Below, piece after piece: positions 19,820 to 31,857 of a stretch of DNA of 64,000 nucleotides. The position numbers and the translations under genes were made by a program. Within the stretch, counting starts at the first letter, position 1; every line of letters starts with the position of its first letter. A model generated the notes under the pieces. It was not told where the DNA came from and searched no databases. It saw only the letters and a list, made by a program, of their open reading frames with translations. Origin of the DNA: Leclercia adecarboxylata (GTDB lineage: Bacteria > Pseudomonadota > Gammaproteobacteria > Enterobacterales > Enterobacteriaceae); NCBI RefSeq assembly GCF_023639785.1, contig NZ_CP098325.1, forward strand, positions 3,348,001 to 3,412,000, written 5' to 3'.

Positions 19820-19846
19820 GCCGGGTGGCGCTGACGCTTACCCGGC
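19820..19846. repeat. REP-like palindrome
   Basis: GCCGGGT...ACCCGGC with a central GGCGCTGACGCTT, in the gap between yfeX and cysP. It has the same core as the elements at 30019, 55353 and 58783. Confidence 0.75.
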
Positions 19847-19864
19847 CTACATACGGAGAAGGTT

Positions 19865-20820
<956 letters not shown>

Positions 20821-20857
20821 CCCGCTTTTTTAACGAGGCGGCTTGTCCAGGCGCAAT

Positions 20858-21433
20858 TTACTGCTGCCAGATAATTTTGCTGACTTTCCAGTTTTTCAGC
20901 GTGTCGTCAGAAGGCATCAACCCTTCCGGGCCGTTCCAGGTGCCGCTGAACTGATAGCTGATATGCTGGCTGCCTTCCGCCTTACACTCTACCGCCACGC
21001 TCTCTTCGCCCGGGGCGCTGGTGCAGTTGCCGTAGGCCTTCTGGTAGAGGTCGCTGAACGGGGTACCGATCTTCACGCCGTTGTCGGTTTCAACGTCGCT
21101 ATCCAGCACTTCGATACGCGTCACGGTGTTTTTATCACCGTTTATCACCATCGCCAGCCGATCGTCTTTCAGCGCTTCGAAATAGTGAACAATGTTGCCA
21201 TTCTGCGTTCTCATGCCGCTGCGCAGCCGGTAATCACCGCCCAATGCCGATTCGATGGCGCTCTGTTCCAGCGGCGTGGCGGCGGTGAGTTTTCCTACGC
21301 CCTGCTCGGAGACGTCGGTGGAAGCGCCGAACCAGTTCCAGGGATAAGCCGCAGACCAGTTAACGGCGGAGAGCGTTGAACAGCCCGTCAGGACAACGGG
21401 GAGCGCGCATAACAGTAAACGCAGCGATTTCAT
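20858..21433 (-). CDS. yfeY: YfeY, envelope lipoprotein (DUF1131)
   Basis: A 191-residue predicted lipoprotein of unknown function, known in E. coli as a member of the sigma-E envelope-stress regulon. The N-terminus is a type II signal peptide with lipobox LTGC; C18 is the lipidated residue and Ser follows, so outer-membrane targeting is expected. The mature part is a single DUF1131-like domain (HYFEALKDDRLAMVINGDKNTVTRIEVLDSD). A sigma-E-type promoter is visible 33-60 bases upstream. It is flanked by yfeZ and yfeX on the same strand. Confidence 0.93.
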   Translation of the reverse strand: MKSLRLLLCALPVVLTGCSTLSAVNWSAAYPWNWFGASTDVSEQGVGKLTAATPLEQSAIESALGGDYRLRSGMRTQNGNIVHYFEALKDDRLAMVINGDKNTVTRIEVLDSDVETDNGVKIGTPFSDLYQKAYGNCTSAPGEESVAVECKAEGSQHISYQFSGTWNGPEGLMPSDDTLKNWKVSKIIWQQ

Positions 21434-21465
21434 CGGGAGTTCCTTTCTGGTTATTTGAACGCTTG

Positions 21466-21493
21466 TTGGAGTACAGCATCGCTAAAAAGTGCC
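21466..21493 (-). promoter_or_regulatory. sigma-E type promoter of yfeY
   Basis: On the minus strand GGCACTT (21493-21487), a 16-base spacer and TCCAA (21470-21466), against the sigma-E consensus GGAACTT-N16-TCTGA/TCNAA. It fits YfeY's known regulon in E. coli. Confidence 0.6.
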
Positions 21494-21495
21494 GT

Positions 21496-21945
21496 TTAAT
21501 CTTGCTCAGGCGTAAAACAGGCGCGCAGACGGGGATGAGTCAGCAGCCACAGCAGCGCCACAATATCGGCCACCACCAGCGCAATGCCTGTGCCGCTCAG
21601 GGCTTCCCCATTCAGCCACAGCAGGGGCTGCCAGCACAGCAGAACGCACTGGGCGAGGATCAGCATCCCGCGCAGCGAACGCCACAGGCGCGGCCAGAGA
21701 TGCCGCCGCCCGCTCAGCAAAAAGGCCATCACCGCCGGGAGCCCCGGAAGCAGCCCCAGCCAGAAGTTATCGTGATCGGGATAAAACAGGTTCAGCAGCG
21801 TATTGCCCTGATCGCGGGACGCTCCTGCCATGACGAACAGCACCCAGGTACGGGCCTGAAGCAGCAGCACGCACCAGAACAGAAACGGCAGGCGAACCCG
21901 GCCGTGGCTATCGTAGTCGCCCGGGTGAAAATCAATACTCTTCAT
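21496..21945 (-). CDS. yfeZ: YfeZ, DUF2919 inner-membrane protein
   Basis: A 149-residue membrane protein of unknown function. Four or so hydrophobic segments are visible: [58 protein letters not shown] and [16 protein letters not shown]. The N-terminus ([20 protein letters not shown]) is the conserved family signature. Its start overlaps the end of ypeA by 14 bases, so translation of the two is likely coupled. Identified by similarity to E. coli YfeZ. Confidence 0.9.
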   Translation of the reverse strand: MKSIDFHPGDYDSHGRVRLPFLFWCVLLLQARTWVLFVMAGASRDQGNTLLNLFYPDHDNFWLGLLPGLPAVMAFLLSGRRHLWPRLWRSLRGMLILAQCVLLCWQPLLWLNGEALSGTGIALVVADIVALLWLLTHPRLRACFTPEQD

Positions 21946-22357
21946 CTTCTATCAGGCGTTTTCCCAGGGTCAGCACGTCGGCATGTTCATAGTTAAGACG
22001 CTCGTACATGCCCAGCACCATGTCATTATCCTCCCGCACCATGATCTGAATTTTTGGGCAGCCGCGGGCGATCAGTTTCTTTTCCAGGCGATTGAGCAGC
22101 GCGTTAGCGATACCGCGCCCGCGAAATTCAGGGTGGACGCCGAGATAGTACGCCGAGCCGCGATGCCCGTCGTAGCCGCCCATCACCGTGCCCACCACTT
22201 CGCCATTGACCTCCGCCACCAGGAACAGACTGACGTCATGATTGAGCTTGCGCTCGATGTCCATCTCCGGATCGTTCCACGGTCGCAGTAGCTCGCAGCG
22301 CTCCCAGAGCGTGATGACCTCTTCGAAGTCGGCCTGGCGAAAAACGCGTATCTCCAT
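21932..22357 (-). CDS. ypeA: YpeA, GNAT acetyltransferase
   Basis: A 141-residue GNAT-fold N-acetyltransferase. The acetyl-CoA loop is [19 protein letters not shown] (about residues 74-92), preceded by the beta-strand GSAYYLGV and followed by [14 protein letters not shown]. The substrate is unknown; it has been linked to lysine acetylation in E. coli. The ATG at 22357 gives the E. coli length; an upstream in-frame extension lacks family similarity. It heads the ypeA-yfeZ-yfeY group and is divergent from amiA. Confidence 0.94.
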   Translation of the reverse strand: MEIRVFRQADFEEVITLWERCELLRPWNDPEMDIERKLNHDVSLFLVAEVNGEVVGTVMGGYDGHRGSAYYLGVHPEFRGRGIANALLNRLEKKLIARGCPKIQIMVREDNDMVLGMYERLNYEHADVLTLGKRLIEDEEY

Positions 22358-22569
22358 GGTATTTACCGCCTTTTTGGGTTCAAAAACAGTGATTATGACG
22401 CGAACGCCCTCTTTCGCCAATATCCAGCGAAAAACACCTGAAAATTTGGCATAATGGCACTTTGTCACGTATTGAAATGAAAAGTAAAACAATTCGCCAC
22501 ATGGACTGTCGTAACGGAAAAGACGATACGATATAACACCAGGACCCCAATTTTTACAATTCAGGCCGC

Positions 22570-24344
<1,775 letters not shown>

Positions 24345-24345
24345 T

Positions 24346-24429
24346 CCCCCTCTCCCCAAAGGGCCGAGGGTGAAAAGACGGTTCCGTGCAGTCCCCTCTC
24401 CCCTATGGGGAGAGAGTTAGGGTGAGGGG
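24346..24429. repeat. GA/CT-rich palindromic repeat pair between hemF and maeB
   Basis: The second unit (24393-24429) is CCCCTCTCCCC-TAT-GGGGAGAG followed by AGTTAGGGTGAGGGG. A degenerate first unit lies at 24346-24373. The same family occurs at 41299-41323 and 49090-49123, always between convergent genes, so it probably acts as a terminator or insulator. Confidence 0.75.
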
Positions 24430-26709
24430 TTACAGCGGCTGCGTCTGCGCCTCTACCACCGCCAGCGCCACCATGTTCACAATCCGGCGCACGGAGGCAA
24501 TCGGGGTTAACACATGCACCGGTTTCGCCACGCCCATCAGCACCGGCCCCACGGTTACCCCTTCTGAACTGGAGACGCGCAGCAGGTTGTAGCTGATCCG
24601 CGCCGCTTCCACGTTCGGCATGATCAGCACATTGGCGGAGCCTTTCAGCGGGCTGTCCGGCATGCGTTCGTTGCGGATGCTCTCCACCAGCGCGGCGTCG
24701 CCGTGCATTTCCCCGTCGATCATCAGCTCCGGCGCACGCTCGCGCACCAGCGCCAGGGTCTGGCGCATTTTGCAGGCGGCAGCCGATTTGGACGAACCAA
24801 AGTTGGAGTGCGACAGCAGGGCCACTTTCGGTTCGATACCAAAGCGACGCACCGTTTCCGCCGCCATCACCGTGATCTCTGCCAGCTGTTCGGGGGTTGG
24901 ATCGTCGTTAACGTAGGTATCGGCAATGAAGGTGTTACCGCTTGGCAGCAGCAGCGCGTTCATCGCCCCGGCGGTATGCACCCCTTCGCGATAGCCAAAG
25001 ATCTCCTGCACCACGCTGAAGTGCTCGTGATAATCGCCGATGGTGCCGCAGATCAGCGCGTCGGCCTCGCCGCGGTGGACCATGATCGCGCCGATCACCG
25101 TGGTGTTGCCGATCACCGCCCGCTGCGCCTGCTCCTGGGTGATCCCCCGGCGCTTCATGATGCTGTAGTACTCGCTCCAGTACTCCTTGAAGCGCGGATC
25201 GGATTCATTGTTGACGATCTCGAAATCGACGCCCGGCTTGATCTGCAGCCCCAGCTTCTGGATACGCATCTCGATCACGCTCGGACGACCAATCAGAATC
25301 GGCTTCGCCAGCCCAAGGCTTACCAGCTCCTGAGTGGCGTGCAGGACGCGCGCCTCCTCCCCTTCCGCCAGCACCACGCGTTTTGCGTCCGCACGCGCCT
25401 GGGAGAAGATCGGCTTCATAAACAGGTTAGTTTTGTAGACGAACTCGGTCAGCTTATCGACGTAGGCATCAAAGTCGGCAATCGGGCGCGTCGCCACGCC
25501 GGAGTCCATCGCCGCCTTCGCAACCGCCGGGGCGATTTTCACGATCAGGCGCGGGTCGAACGGCTTAGGAATGATGTAGTCCGGGCCAAAGCTCAGATCC
25601 TGATCGCCATAGGCCGAGGCCACCACTTCACTCTGCTCGGCGTGGGCCAGTTCAGCAATGGCGTGAACCGCAGCCAGCTTCATCTCTTCATTAATGGCAG
25701 TAGCCCCGACGTCCAGCGCGCCGCGGAAAATGAACGGGAAGCAGAGGACGTTGTTCACCTGGTTCGGATAGTCGGAACGACCGGTACAGATAATGGCATC
25801 CGGGCGCACTGCTTTTGCCAGCGGCGGCAGGATCTCCGGCTCCGGGTTGGCCAGGGCGAGGATTAACGGCGCGCGGGCCATCTTCATCACCATCTCTTCG
25901 CTGAGCACTTTCGGGCCTGAGCAGCCGAGGAAGATATCCGCCCCGTCCATCACCTCTGCCAGGCTGCGCTTGCCGTCGTCTTCCACGGCGTAGGCGGCTT
26001 TGGTCTCGGCCATATTGGCTTCGCGGCCCTTGTAGATCACCCCTTTGGAGTCGCAGACCACGATGTTGTGCTTCTGCATGCCCAGTGCCACCAGCAGGTT
26101 CATACAGGCGATGGCTGCCGCCCCCGCGCCGGAAACCACCATGCGCACGTCAGAGAGGTTTTTCTCCACCACCCGCAGACCGTTCAGGATGGCGGCGGTA
26201 CTGATGATGGCCGTTCCGTGCTGATCGTCATGGAACACCGGAATGTTCATGCGTTCACGCAGCTTCTGCTCGATATAGAAACATTCCGGCGCTTTGATAT
26301 CTTCGAGGTTGATCCCGCCAAAGGTCGGCTCCAGCGCGGCCACCACGTTGATGAACTTGTCCGGGTCGAGCTCATCCACTTCAATATCAAACACGTCGAT
26401 ACCGGCGAATTTCTTGAACAGGACGCCTTTACCTTCCATCACCGGTTTACCGGCCAGCGCCCCGATGTTGCCCAATCCCAGCACCGCCGTACCGTTGGAG
26501 ATCACCGCCACCAGGTTGCCGCGGGCGGTGTATTTGTAGGCCGCCAGCGGATCTTTTTCGATTTCGAGACAGGGCGCGGCGACGCCCGGCGAGTAGGCCA
26601 GGGCCAGGTCGCGCTGGGTGGCGAGAGGTTTGGTCGGAGAAACCTGAATTTTGCCTGGTACGGGGAATTCATGAAAATCGAGGGCACTCTGTTTCAACTG
26701 CTCATCCAT
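24430..26709 (-). CDS. maeB: MaeB, NADP-dependent malic enzyme
   Basis: Decarboxylates malate to pyruvate, producing NADPH. The 759 residues match E. coli. The malic-enzyme part (1 to about 428) includes [36 protein letters not shown] and the nucleotide-binding [16 protein letters not shown]. The C-terminal part (about 429-759) is a phosphotransacetylase-like domain ([20 protein letters not shown]), which in E. coli is regulatory and senses acetyl-CoA. It is divergent from talA. The neighbouring eut cluster of E. coli is absent. Confidence 0.98.
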   Translation of the reverse strand: MDEQLKQSALDFHEFPVPGKIQVSPTKPLATQRDLALAYSPGVAAPCLEIEKDPLAAYKYTARGNLVAVISNGTAVLGLGNIGALAGKPVMEGKGVLFKKFAGIDVFDIEVDELDPDKFINVVAALEPTFGGINLEDIKAPECFYIEQKLRERMNIPVFHDDQHGTAIISTAAILNGLRVVEKNLSDVRMVVSGAGAAAIACMNLLVALGMQKHNIVVCDSKGVIYKGREANMAETKAAYAVEDDGKRSLAEVMDGADIFLGCSGPKVLSEEMVMKMARAPLILALANPEPEILPPLAKAVRPDAIICTGRSDYPNQVNNVLCFPFIFRGALDVGATAINEEMKLAAVHAIAELAHAEQSEVVASAYGDQDLSFGPDYIIPKPFDPRLIVKIAPAVAKAAMDSGVATRPIADFDAYVDKLTEFVYKTNLFMKPIFSQARADAKRVVLAEGEEARVLHATQELVSLGLAKPILIGRPSVIEMRIQKLGLQIKPGVDFEIVNNESDPRFKEYWSEYYSIMKRRGITQEQAQRAVIGNTTVIGAIMVHRGEADALICGTIGDYHEHFSVVQEIFGYREGVHTAGAMNALLLPSGNTFIADTYVNDDPTPEQLAEITVMAAETVRRFGIEPKVALLSHSNFGSSKSAAACKMRQTLALVRERAPELMIDGEMHGDAALVESIRNERMPDSPLKGSANVLIMPNVEAARISYNLLRVSSSEGVTVGPVLMGVAKPVHVLTPIASVRRIVNMVALAVVEAQTQPL

Positions 26710-26849
26710 TGTAGGGTTCCTTTCACTTATCGTTCAAAAGGGTGATGTTGTCATGGTCCTGATGTTCACCCTGGCGTGGCGGACAGTATCGCTGTTGACC
26801 GCCGTTCAAACTTTGAAGGCTGCCAAACTCTGACCATCCGAAAACAAAA

Positions 26850-26871
26850 ATTGTTATCAATTTATAACAAT
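26850..26871. promoter_or_regulatory. palindrome in the maeB/talA intergenic region
   Basis: Perfect 8-bp inverted repeat ATTGTTAT-CAATTT-ATAACAAT. Operator-like, but the binding protein is unknown. It lies between two divergent carbon-metabolism genes. Confidence 0.45.
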
Positions 26872-26910
26872 CATGTTACCCGCCCGGCGAAGCAAGACCA
26901 GGCTCGTCTG

Positions 26911-26920
26911 CTATGCTTTT
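26911..26920 (+). promoter_or_regulatory. sigma-S-like -10 element of talA
   Basis: CTATGCTTTT preceded by G matches the sigma-S extended -10 (KCTAYRCTTAA). talA-tktB is sigma-S dependent in E. coli. About 90 bases upstream of the talA ATG. Confidence 0.5.
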
Positions 26921-27001
26921 TTGTTAAGTACGTCGCGAAATTCACAGAAGTGTGTTTCTAAGCACTCCATCAACTCTTTTATTTTTAAGGAGTAATCATT
27001 T

Positions 27002-27952
27002 ATGAACCAACTAGACGGCATCAAACAATTCACCACAGTCGTTGCGGACAGCGGTGATATCGAATCCATTCGCCATTACCAGCCACAGGATGCGACCACT
27101 AACCCGTCGCTGCTGCTGAAGGCCGCCGGGCTTGAGCACTTCTCGCACCTGATTGACGACGCTATCGCGTTTGGTAAAGGACGCGGCAAAACCAAAGAGC
27201 AACAGGTTGCCGAGGCCAGCGACAAGCTGGCGGTGAATATTGGTAGCGAAATTCTGAAAAGCATACCGGGGCGCGTCTCCACCGAAGTGGACGCTCGACT
27301 CTCCTTTGACCAGGAGAAGAGTATTGCTAAAGCGCGACAGCTGGTGCAGCTCTACGAGGAGCAGGATGTCGATAAGTCGCGCATTCTGATCAAGCTGGCC
27401 TCCACCTGGGAGGGGATCCGCGCCGCCGAGGTGCTGGAAAAAGAGGGGATCAACTGCAACCTGACCCTGCTGTTCTCCTTCGCTCAGGCACGCGCCTGCG
27501 CCGAAGCCGGGGTGCATCTGGTGTCTCCGTTCGTGGGGCGCATCTATGACTGGTATCAGGCCCGCCAGCCGATGGACCCGTACGTGGTGGAAGAAGATCC
27601 CGGCGTGAAGTCCGTTCGCAATATCTACGACTACTACAAGCAACACCGGTACGAAACCATCGTGATGGGTGCCAGCTTCCGCCGCACCGAGCAGATCCTC
27701 GCCCTCACCGGCTGCGACCGCCTGACCATCTCCCCTAATCTGCTGAAAGAGTTGCAGGATAAAGATGAGACCGTGATTCGTCGCCTGGTGCCGTCCTCGA
27801 CGGTGCTGCCAAAACCAAAACCCATGACCGAAGCCGAATTCCGCTGGGAGCATAATCAGGACGCCATGGCGGTCGAGAAGCTGTCAGAAGGGATCCGTCT
27901 TTTCGCGGTCGACCAGCGCAAACTTGAAGATCTGCTCGCCGCCAAACTGTAA
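27002..27952 (+). CDS. talA: transaldolase A
   Basis: Transfers a dihydroxyacetone unit from sedoheptulose-7-phosphate to glyceraldehyde-3-phosphate in the non-oxidative pentose phosphate pathway. It has 316 residues. The Schiff-base lysine is K131 ([12 protein letters not shown]) and the N-terminal signature is [13 protein letters not shown]. It is paired with tktB 19 bases downstream, as in E. coli, where both are the stationary-phase isoenzymes. AAGGAG precedes the ATG. No anomalies. Confidence 0.97.
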   Translation: MNQLDGIKQFTTVVADSGDIESIRHYQPQDATTNPSLLLKAAGLEHFSHLIDDAIAFGKGRGKTKEQQVAEASDKLAVNIGSEILKSIPGRVSTEVDARLSFDQEKSIAKARQLVQLYEEQDVDKSRILIKLASTWEGIRAAEVLEKEGINCNLTLLFSFAQARACAEAGVHLVSPFVGRIYDWYQARQPMDPYVVEEDPGVKSVRNIYDYYKQHRYETIVMGASFRRTEQILALTGCDRLTISPNLLKELQDKDETVIRRLVPSSTVLPKPKPMTEAEFRWEHNQDAMAVEKLSEGIRLFAVDQRKLEDLLAAKL

Positions 27953-27971
27953 CCTTGCCATGGAGTGAAAT

Positions 27972-29960
27972 ATGTCCCGTAAAGAGTTAGCCAATGCCAT
28001 TCGCGCCCTCAGCATGGATGCCGTGCAAAAAGCCAATTCCGGTCATCCAGGCGCACCAATGGGCATGGCCGATATCGCCGAAGTGTTGTGGAACGACTTC
28101 CTGAAACATAACCCTAACGATCCGACGTGGTACGACCGCGACCGCTTTATTCTTTCCAACGGTCACGCCTCGATGCTGCTCTACAGTCTGCTGCACCTCT
28201 CCGGCTATAACCTGCCGCTCGAAGAGCTGAAAAACTTCCGTCAGCTGCATTCGAAAACGCCGGGACACCCGGAGCTGGGGTATACGCCAGGCGTCGAAAC
28301 CACCACCGGCCCGCTCGGTCAGGGGCTGGCGAATGCGGTCGGGCTGGCGATTGCCGAGCGCACGCTGGCGGCGCAGTTTAACCAGCCGGGACATGAGATT
28401 GTCGATCACCATACTTATGTCTTTATGGGCGACGGCTGCCTGATGGAGGGGATCTCCCACGAGGTCTGCTCCCTGGCGGGCACGCTGGGTCTGGGCAAGC
28501 TGATCGGCTTCTACGATCACAACGGCATCTCCATCGACGGCGAAACCGAGGGCTGGTTCACCGACGACACGGCGAAACGCTTTGAAGCCTATCACTGGCA
28601 CGTGGTGCATGAGATTGACGGCCACGATCCCGAGGCGCTGAAAGCGGCTATCCTCGAAGCGCAAAGCGTGACGGACAAACCGTCGCTGATTATCTGTCGT
28701 ACGGTCATCGGATTTGGTTCTCCGAACAAAGCCGGGAAGGAAGAGTCCCACGGTGCGGCGCTGGGCGAAGAGGAAGTGGCCCTGACCCGGCAGAAGCTGG
28801 GCTGGAAATACCCGGCCTTCGAAGTGCCAAAAGAGATTTACCAGGCCTGGGATGCCCGCGAGGCGGGCGAAAAAGCCCAGAAAGCGTGGAATGACAAATT
28901 TGCAGCCTACCAGCAGGCGCACCCGGAGCTGGCGGCCGAGTTCACTCGTCGTATGAGCGGTGGCCTGCCTGAGAACTGGGAAGAGACCACCCAGGCGCTG
29001 ATCGAAAACCTACAGGCTAACCCGGCGAAAATCGCCACCCGTAAGGCGTCGCAAAACGTCCTTAACGCCATTGGTCCGACCCTGCCGGAGCTGCTGGGCG
29101 GCTCTGCAGACCTGGCGCCAAGCAACCTGACGATCTGGTCGGGCTCCACCTCGATCAAAGAGGATCTTGCCGGGAACTATATTCACTACGGCGTGCGCGA
29201 ATTCGGGATGACCGCCATTGCCAACGGCATCGCCCATCACGGCGGCTTCGTGCCTTACACCGCCACCTTCCTGATGTTTGTGGAGTATGCGCGTAACGCC
29301 GCGCGTATGGCGGCGCTGATGAAGGCCCGGCAGATCATGGTCTACACCCACGACTCCATCGGTCTGGGGGAAGATGGTCCCACCCACCAGGCGGTGGAAC
29401 AGCTGGCCAGCCTGCGTCTAACGCCGAACTTCAGCACCTGGCGCCCTTGCGATCAGGTCGAAGCGGCGGTGGGCTGGAAGCTGGCGGTAGAGCGTCATAA
29501 CGGCCCGACGGCGCTGATACTCTCCCGTCAGAACCTGGCGCAGATTGAGCGTACGCCGGAGCAGGTGAAAAACATCGCCCGCGGGGGGTATATCCTCAAG
29601 GACAGCGGCGGCAAGCCGGACGTGATTTTGATTGCCACCGGTTCGGAGATGGAGATCACCGTTAAGGCGGCCGAGAAGCTCACCGCTGAAGGCCATGCGG
29701 TGCGTGTGGTATCGCTGCCTTCCACCGATATCTTTGATGCCCAGGATGAAGCCTACCGAGAGTCGGTGCTGCCTTCTGACGTGACGGCGCGCGTGGCGGT
29801 CGAAGCGGGTATCGCCGATTACTGGTACAAGTATGTCGGGCTGAAAGGGAAGATTGTCGGGATGACCGGCTACGGTGAATCCGCTCCGGCTGAGAAACTG
29901 TTCCCGTTCTTCGGCTTTACCGTGGAGAACGTGGTAGAGAAGGCGCAGAGTTTACTGTAA
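27972..29960 (+). CDS. tktB: transketolase 2
   Basis: Thiamine-diphosphate enzyme moving two-carbon units between sugar phosphates. It has 662 residues (E. coli TktB 667; the shorter length is at the C-terminus, ending EKAQSLL). The TPP motif runs from [14 protein letters not shown] to the Asn in [11 protein letters not shown]. The central pyrimidine domain has [16 protein letters not shown] and the substrate loop [14 protein letters not shown]. It is called the stationary-phase isoenzyme because of the talA partner and position. REP elements follow its stop. Confidence 0.97.
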   Translation: MSRKELANAIRALSMDAVQKANSGHPGAPMGMADIAEVLWNDFLKHNPNDPTWYDRDRFILSNGHASMLLYSLLHLSGYNLPLEELKNFRQLHSKTPGHPELGYTPGVETTTGPLGQGLANAVGLAIAERTLAAQFNQPGHEIVDHHTYVFMGDGCLMEGISHEVCSLAGTLGLGKLIGFYDHNGISIDGETEGWFTDDTAKRFEAYHWHVVHEIDGHDPEALKAAILEAQSVTDKPSLIICRTVIGFGSPNKAGKEESHGAALGEEEVALTRQKLGWKYPAFEVPKEIYQAWDAREAGEKAQKAWNDKFAAYQQAHPELAAEFTRRMSGGLPENWEETTQALIENLQANPAKIATRKASQNVLNAIGPTLPELLGGSADLAPSNLTIWSGSTSIKEDLAGNYIHYGVREFGMTAIANGIAHHGGFVPYTATFLMFVEYARNAARMAALMKARQIMVYTHDSIGLGEDGPTHQAVEQLASLRLTPNFSTWRPCDQVEAAVGWKLAVERHNGPTALILSRQNLAQIERTPEQVKNIARGGYILKDSGGKPDVILIATGSEMEITVKAAEKLTAEGHAVRVVSLPSTDIFDAQDEAYRESVLPSDVTARVAVEAGIADYWYKYVGLKGKIVGMTGYGESAPAEKLFPFFGFTVENVVEKAQSLL

Positions 29961-29967
29961 GTGCCAC

Positions 29968-30044
29968 GCCCGGCGGCGCTATGCTTGCCGGGCCTGCAAG
30001 GTCAACGTCATTTTGTAGGCCGGGTAAGCGTAGCGCCACCCGGC
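29968..30044. repeat. BIME: two REP units in opposite orientation
   Basis: GCCCGGC...GCCGGGC (29968-29993) and GCCGGGT...ACCCGGC (30019-30044) flank a 25-base centre between convergent tktB and ypfG. This is the usual head-to-head arrangement that stabilises mRNA ends or attracts gyrase/IHF. Confidence 0.8.
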
Positions 30045-30047
30045 ATT

Positions 30048-31091
30048 TCAGCGTGTGATCCACAGCGTCGGCCATGCATCCGGCCCATGCCAGTTATCAC
30101 AGCTCGGCTCTTCGGCATAGCGCACCAAGCGGAAGCGTTGGCCGGTAAAACGCCACCGCGTCTGAATACCGCAGTCGGCAATACCCCGCCCCAGGGCCAA
30201 AGTGGTCAGCTCGCGGCTCTTCTCATCGAAACTGGCGTTCATTAACTCCATCTCGCTGCTGTCGCTCGAGGGTACAAACGGCAGACGCAGGCGCACCACG
30301 TGCGATGCGAACGGCTTTTTACGCGACACCAGCCAGGCTAAATCGACGGTGTTGTACGCCCCCGCCTCACAGCTGACTATCAGCAGCGCCTTGTCATCCG
30401 TTAAGGCAGTGACCCGCACTTCACGCCGCGCCGGGTCGAGGGAGCACTGGCTGTTATTAATGCGCCAGGTGCCGTAATCGAGCAGATCGCTGCGCTCCTC
30501 ACGCGTAAGCGGCGTAGGCGTCGGGTTGACCACCGCCACCTCTTTCAGTGCAGGCGCGGGCGGTACGCTCAGGGGCGGCTGCGCGCCTTTATTGATCCAC
30601 GCCGTTTCACTCCCGCCACGCTTTTGCTGGGCGTCGATAAACTGCAGCGCCTCTTTCAGCCCATCCAGAGAGATCGTCTGCTTGCCGTTGGCGAGGGTGA
30701 TGGCCCTTTTTTGCTGCAGGGTAGTCAGCAAAGCGGTAATGGTGGCGGCATGGTCAGTGATCAGGCGCCAGGGGGTAATTTGCCAGTGCGGGGGAGTGAG
30801 CTGCAATGGCTCGCCGTCGAGCAATAAGCGGGGAGCGATGGCGGGCTGTTTGGGCTCGGGCGTTGCCAGCCCACCAAGATCGATGCGCAGCACGGCGTCG
30901 GTTTTCGCGCCAGCGCTGCGGCTTAAGGTCATCACCAGCCCGTTGTGTTCGCCGGTATTACGCGCAATGCAAAAATTCTGGTTATTGCAGGTCACCTGCC
31001 AGTCAGTAAACGACTTCTGTGCAGGTGCCGCCCGGGCTAAAGTCGCGGGCAGCGCGCTGAGCAAGAAAACAAGTAAAAGGCAGTGACGCAT
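30048..31091 (-). CDS. ypfG: YpfG, DUF1176 periplasmic protein
   Basis: A 347-residue exported protein of unknown function. A Sec signal peptide (RHCLLLVFLLSALPATLARA) precedes APAQKSFTDWQVTCNNQNFC. The DUF1176 domain has paired cysteines (CNNQNFC, CSLDPARREV, IADCGIQTRWRF, SCDNWHGPDAWP) suggesting disulfides. The ATG at 31091 gives the E. coli length and places the signal peptide at the N-terminus; an upstream in-frame Met does not. It stands convergent to tktB with a BIME between them. Confidence 0.92.
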   Translation of the reverse strand: MRHCLLLVFLLSALPATLARAAPAQKSFTDWQVTCNNQNFCIARNTGEHNGLVMTLSRSAGAKTDAVLRIDLGGLATPEPKQPAIAPRLLLDGEPLQLTPPHWQITPWRLITDHAATITALLTTLQQKRAITLANGKQTISLDGLKEALQFIDAQQKRGGSETAWINKGAQPPLSVPPAPALKEVAVVNPTPTPLTREERSDLLDYGTWRINNSQCSLDPARREVRVTALTDDKALLIVSCEAGAYNTVDLAWLVSRKKPFASHVVRLRLPFVPSSDSSEMELMNASFDEKSRELTTLALGRGIADCGIQTRWRFTGQRFRLVRYAEEPSCDNWHGPDAWPTLWITR

Positions 31092-31216
31092 GAATAGCAG
31101 GATCCCGGAAGCAATGACTGGACAGACAGACCGTATCTTCCTGCTCAGAAGGGAGTAGCTCAATCGGATTTATCGGATAGATTTATATAAAATACATCTT
31201 ATTAACGGTAATAAGA

Positions 31217-31786
31217 TCAAGCCATTAACCCGGAACTTTGTAAATATTGCAATAATATCACCGTCTTGCCGTCCCGAATTTCACCCGATTGTATCATCGC
31301 GAGCGCCTGCGCGAAGGGCAGCTCCAGCACCTCGATCTCTTCATCTTCGATCCCACCGCCTTCCCCGGCGCGCCGGGTATCGCTGTATTCCGCCACGAAG
31401 AAATGAACGATTTCCGTTACGCCACCCGGGGACATATAAAGCTCAAAAACTTTACGCGCCTCGCCGACGACAAAGCCCGTCTCTTCAACTGCCTCTTTGC
31501 GAATACAGACTTCCGGTTCGTCGTTATCCAGCAGCCCGGCGCAGGCTTCAATCAGGCGGCCATCCGGGTTGCCATTCACCCAGGTGGCGATGCGGAACTG
31601 GCGGATCAGCACCACGCTCTGCTTCTCGCGGTTATAGAGCAGAACCGTGGCGCCGTTCCCCCGATCGTAAACTTCGCGTTTGTGGCGCACCACTTCGCCG
31701 TTACGCCGCGTCAGGTCGTAGGTGAGGTTACGCAGGATGAAATAGTTATCCGAAAGGCACTTGTCTTTAATTAATTCAATTTTCAA
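31217..31786 (-). CDS. nudK: NudK, GDP-mannose hydrolase (Nudix)
   Basis: Nudix hydrolase cleaving GDP-mannose to GMP and mannose-1-phosphate. The Nudix box [20 protein letters not shown] is complete, followed by the Gly of GFVVG. Flanking motifs are [16 protein letters not shown] and [17 protein letters not shown]. The start is uncertain. I choose a TTG at 31786 ([15 protein letters not shown], 189 residues) because GGAG lies 11 bases upstream and the E. coli protein has 191 residues. ATG codons at 31813 and 31822 would add 9 or 12 non-conserved residues without a visible ribosome site. It is 30 bases upstream of nothing on its own strand except ypfG; aegA precedes it. Confidence 0.9.
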   Translation of the reverse strand: MKIELIKDKCLSDNYFILRNLTYDLTRRNGEVVRHKREVYDRGNGATVLLYNREKQSVVLIRQFRIATWVNGNPDGRLIEACAGLLDNDEPEVCIRKEAVEETGFVVGEARKVFELYMSPGGVTEIVHFFVAEYSDTRRAGEGGGIEDEEIEVLELPFAQALAMIQSGEIRDGKTVILLQYLQSSGLMA

Positions 31787-31857
31787 GGTAATACGGGCTC
31801 CGTTACGTATCATGCTGGTCATACTACGCTGCGAAGCCCGCGTTGTCGCCCGTCGGG

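Noticed and set aside
24703..25866. 387-codon open frame antisense to maeB
   Set aside because: It mirrors a high-GC coding strand, has Arg/His-rich composition and no family resemblance; maeB is certain. Similar long antisense frames at 7869-8876, 15870-16865, 18728-19705, 36352-37515, 59173-60540 and 61336-62268 were rejected for the same reason.
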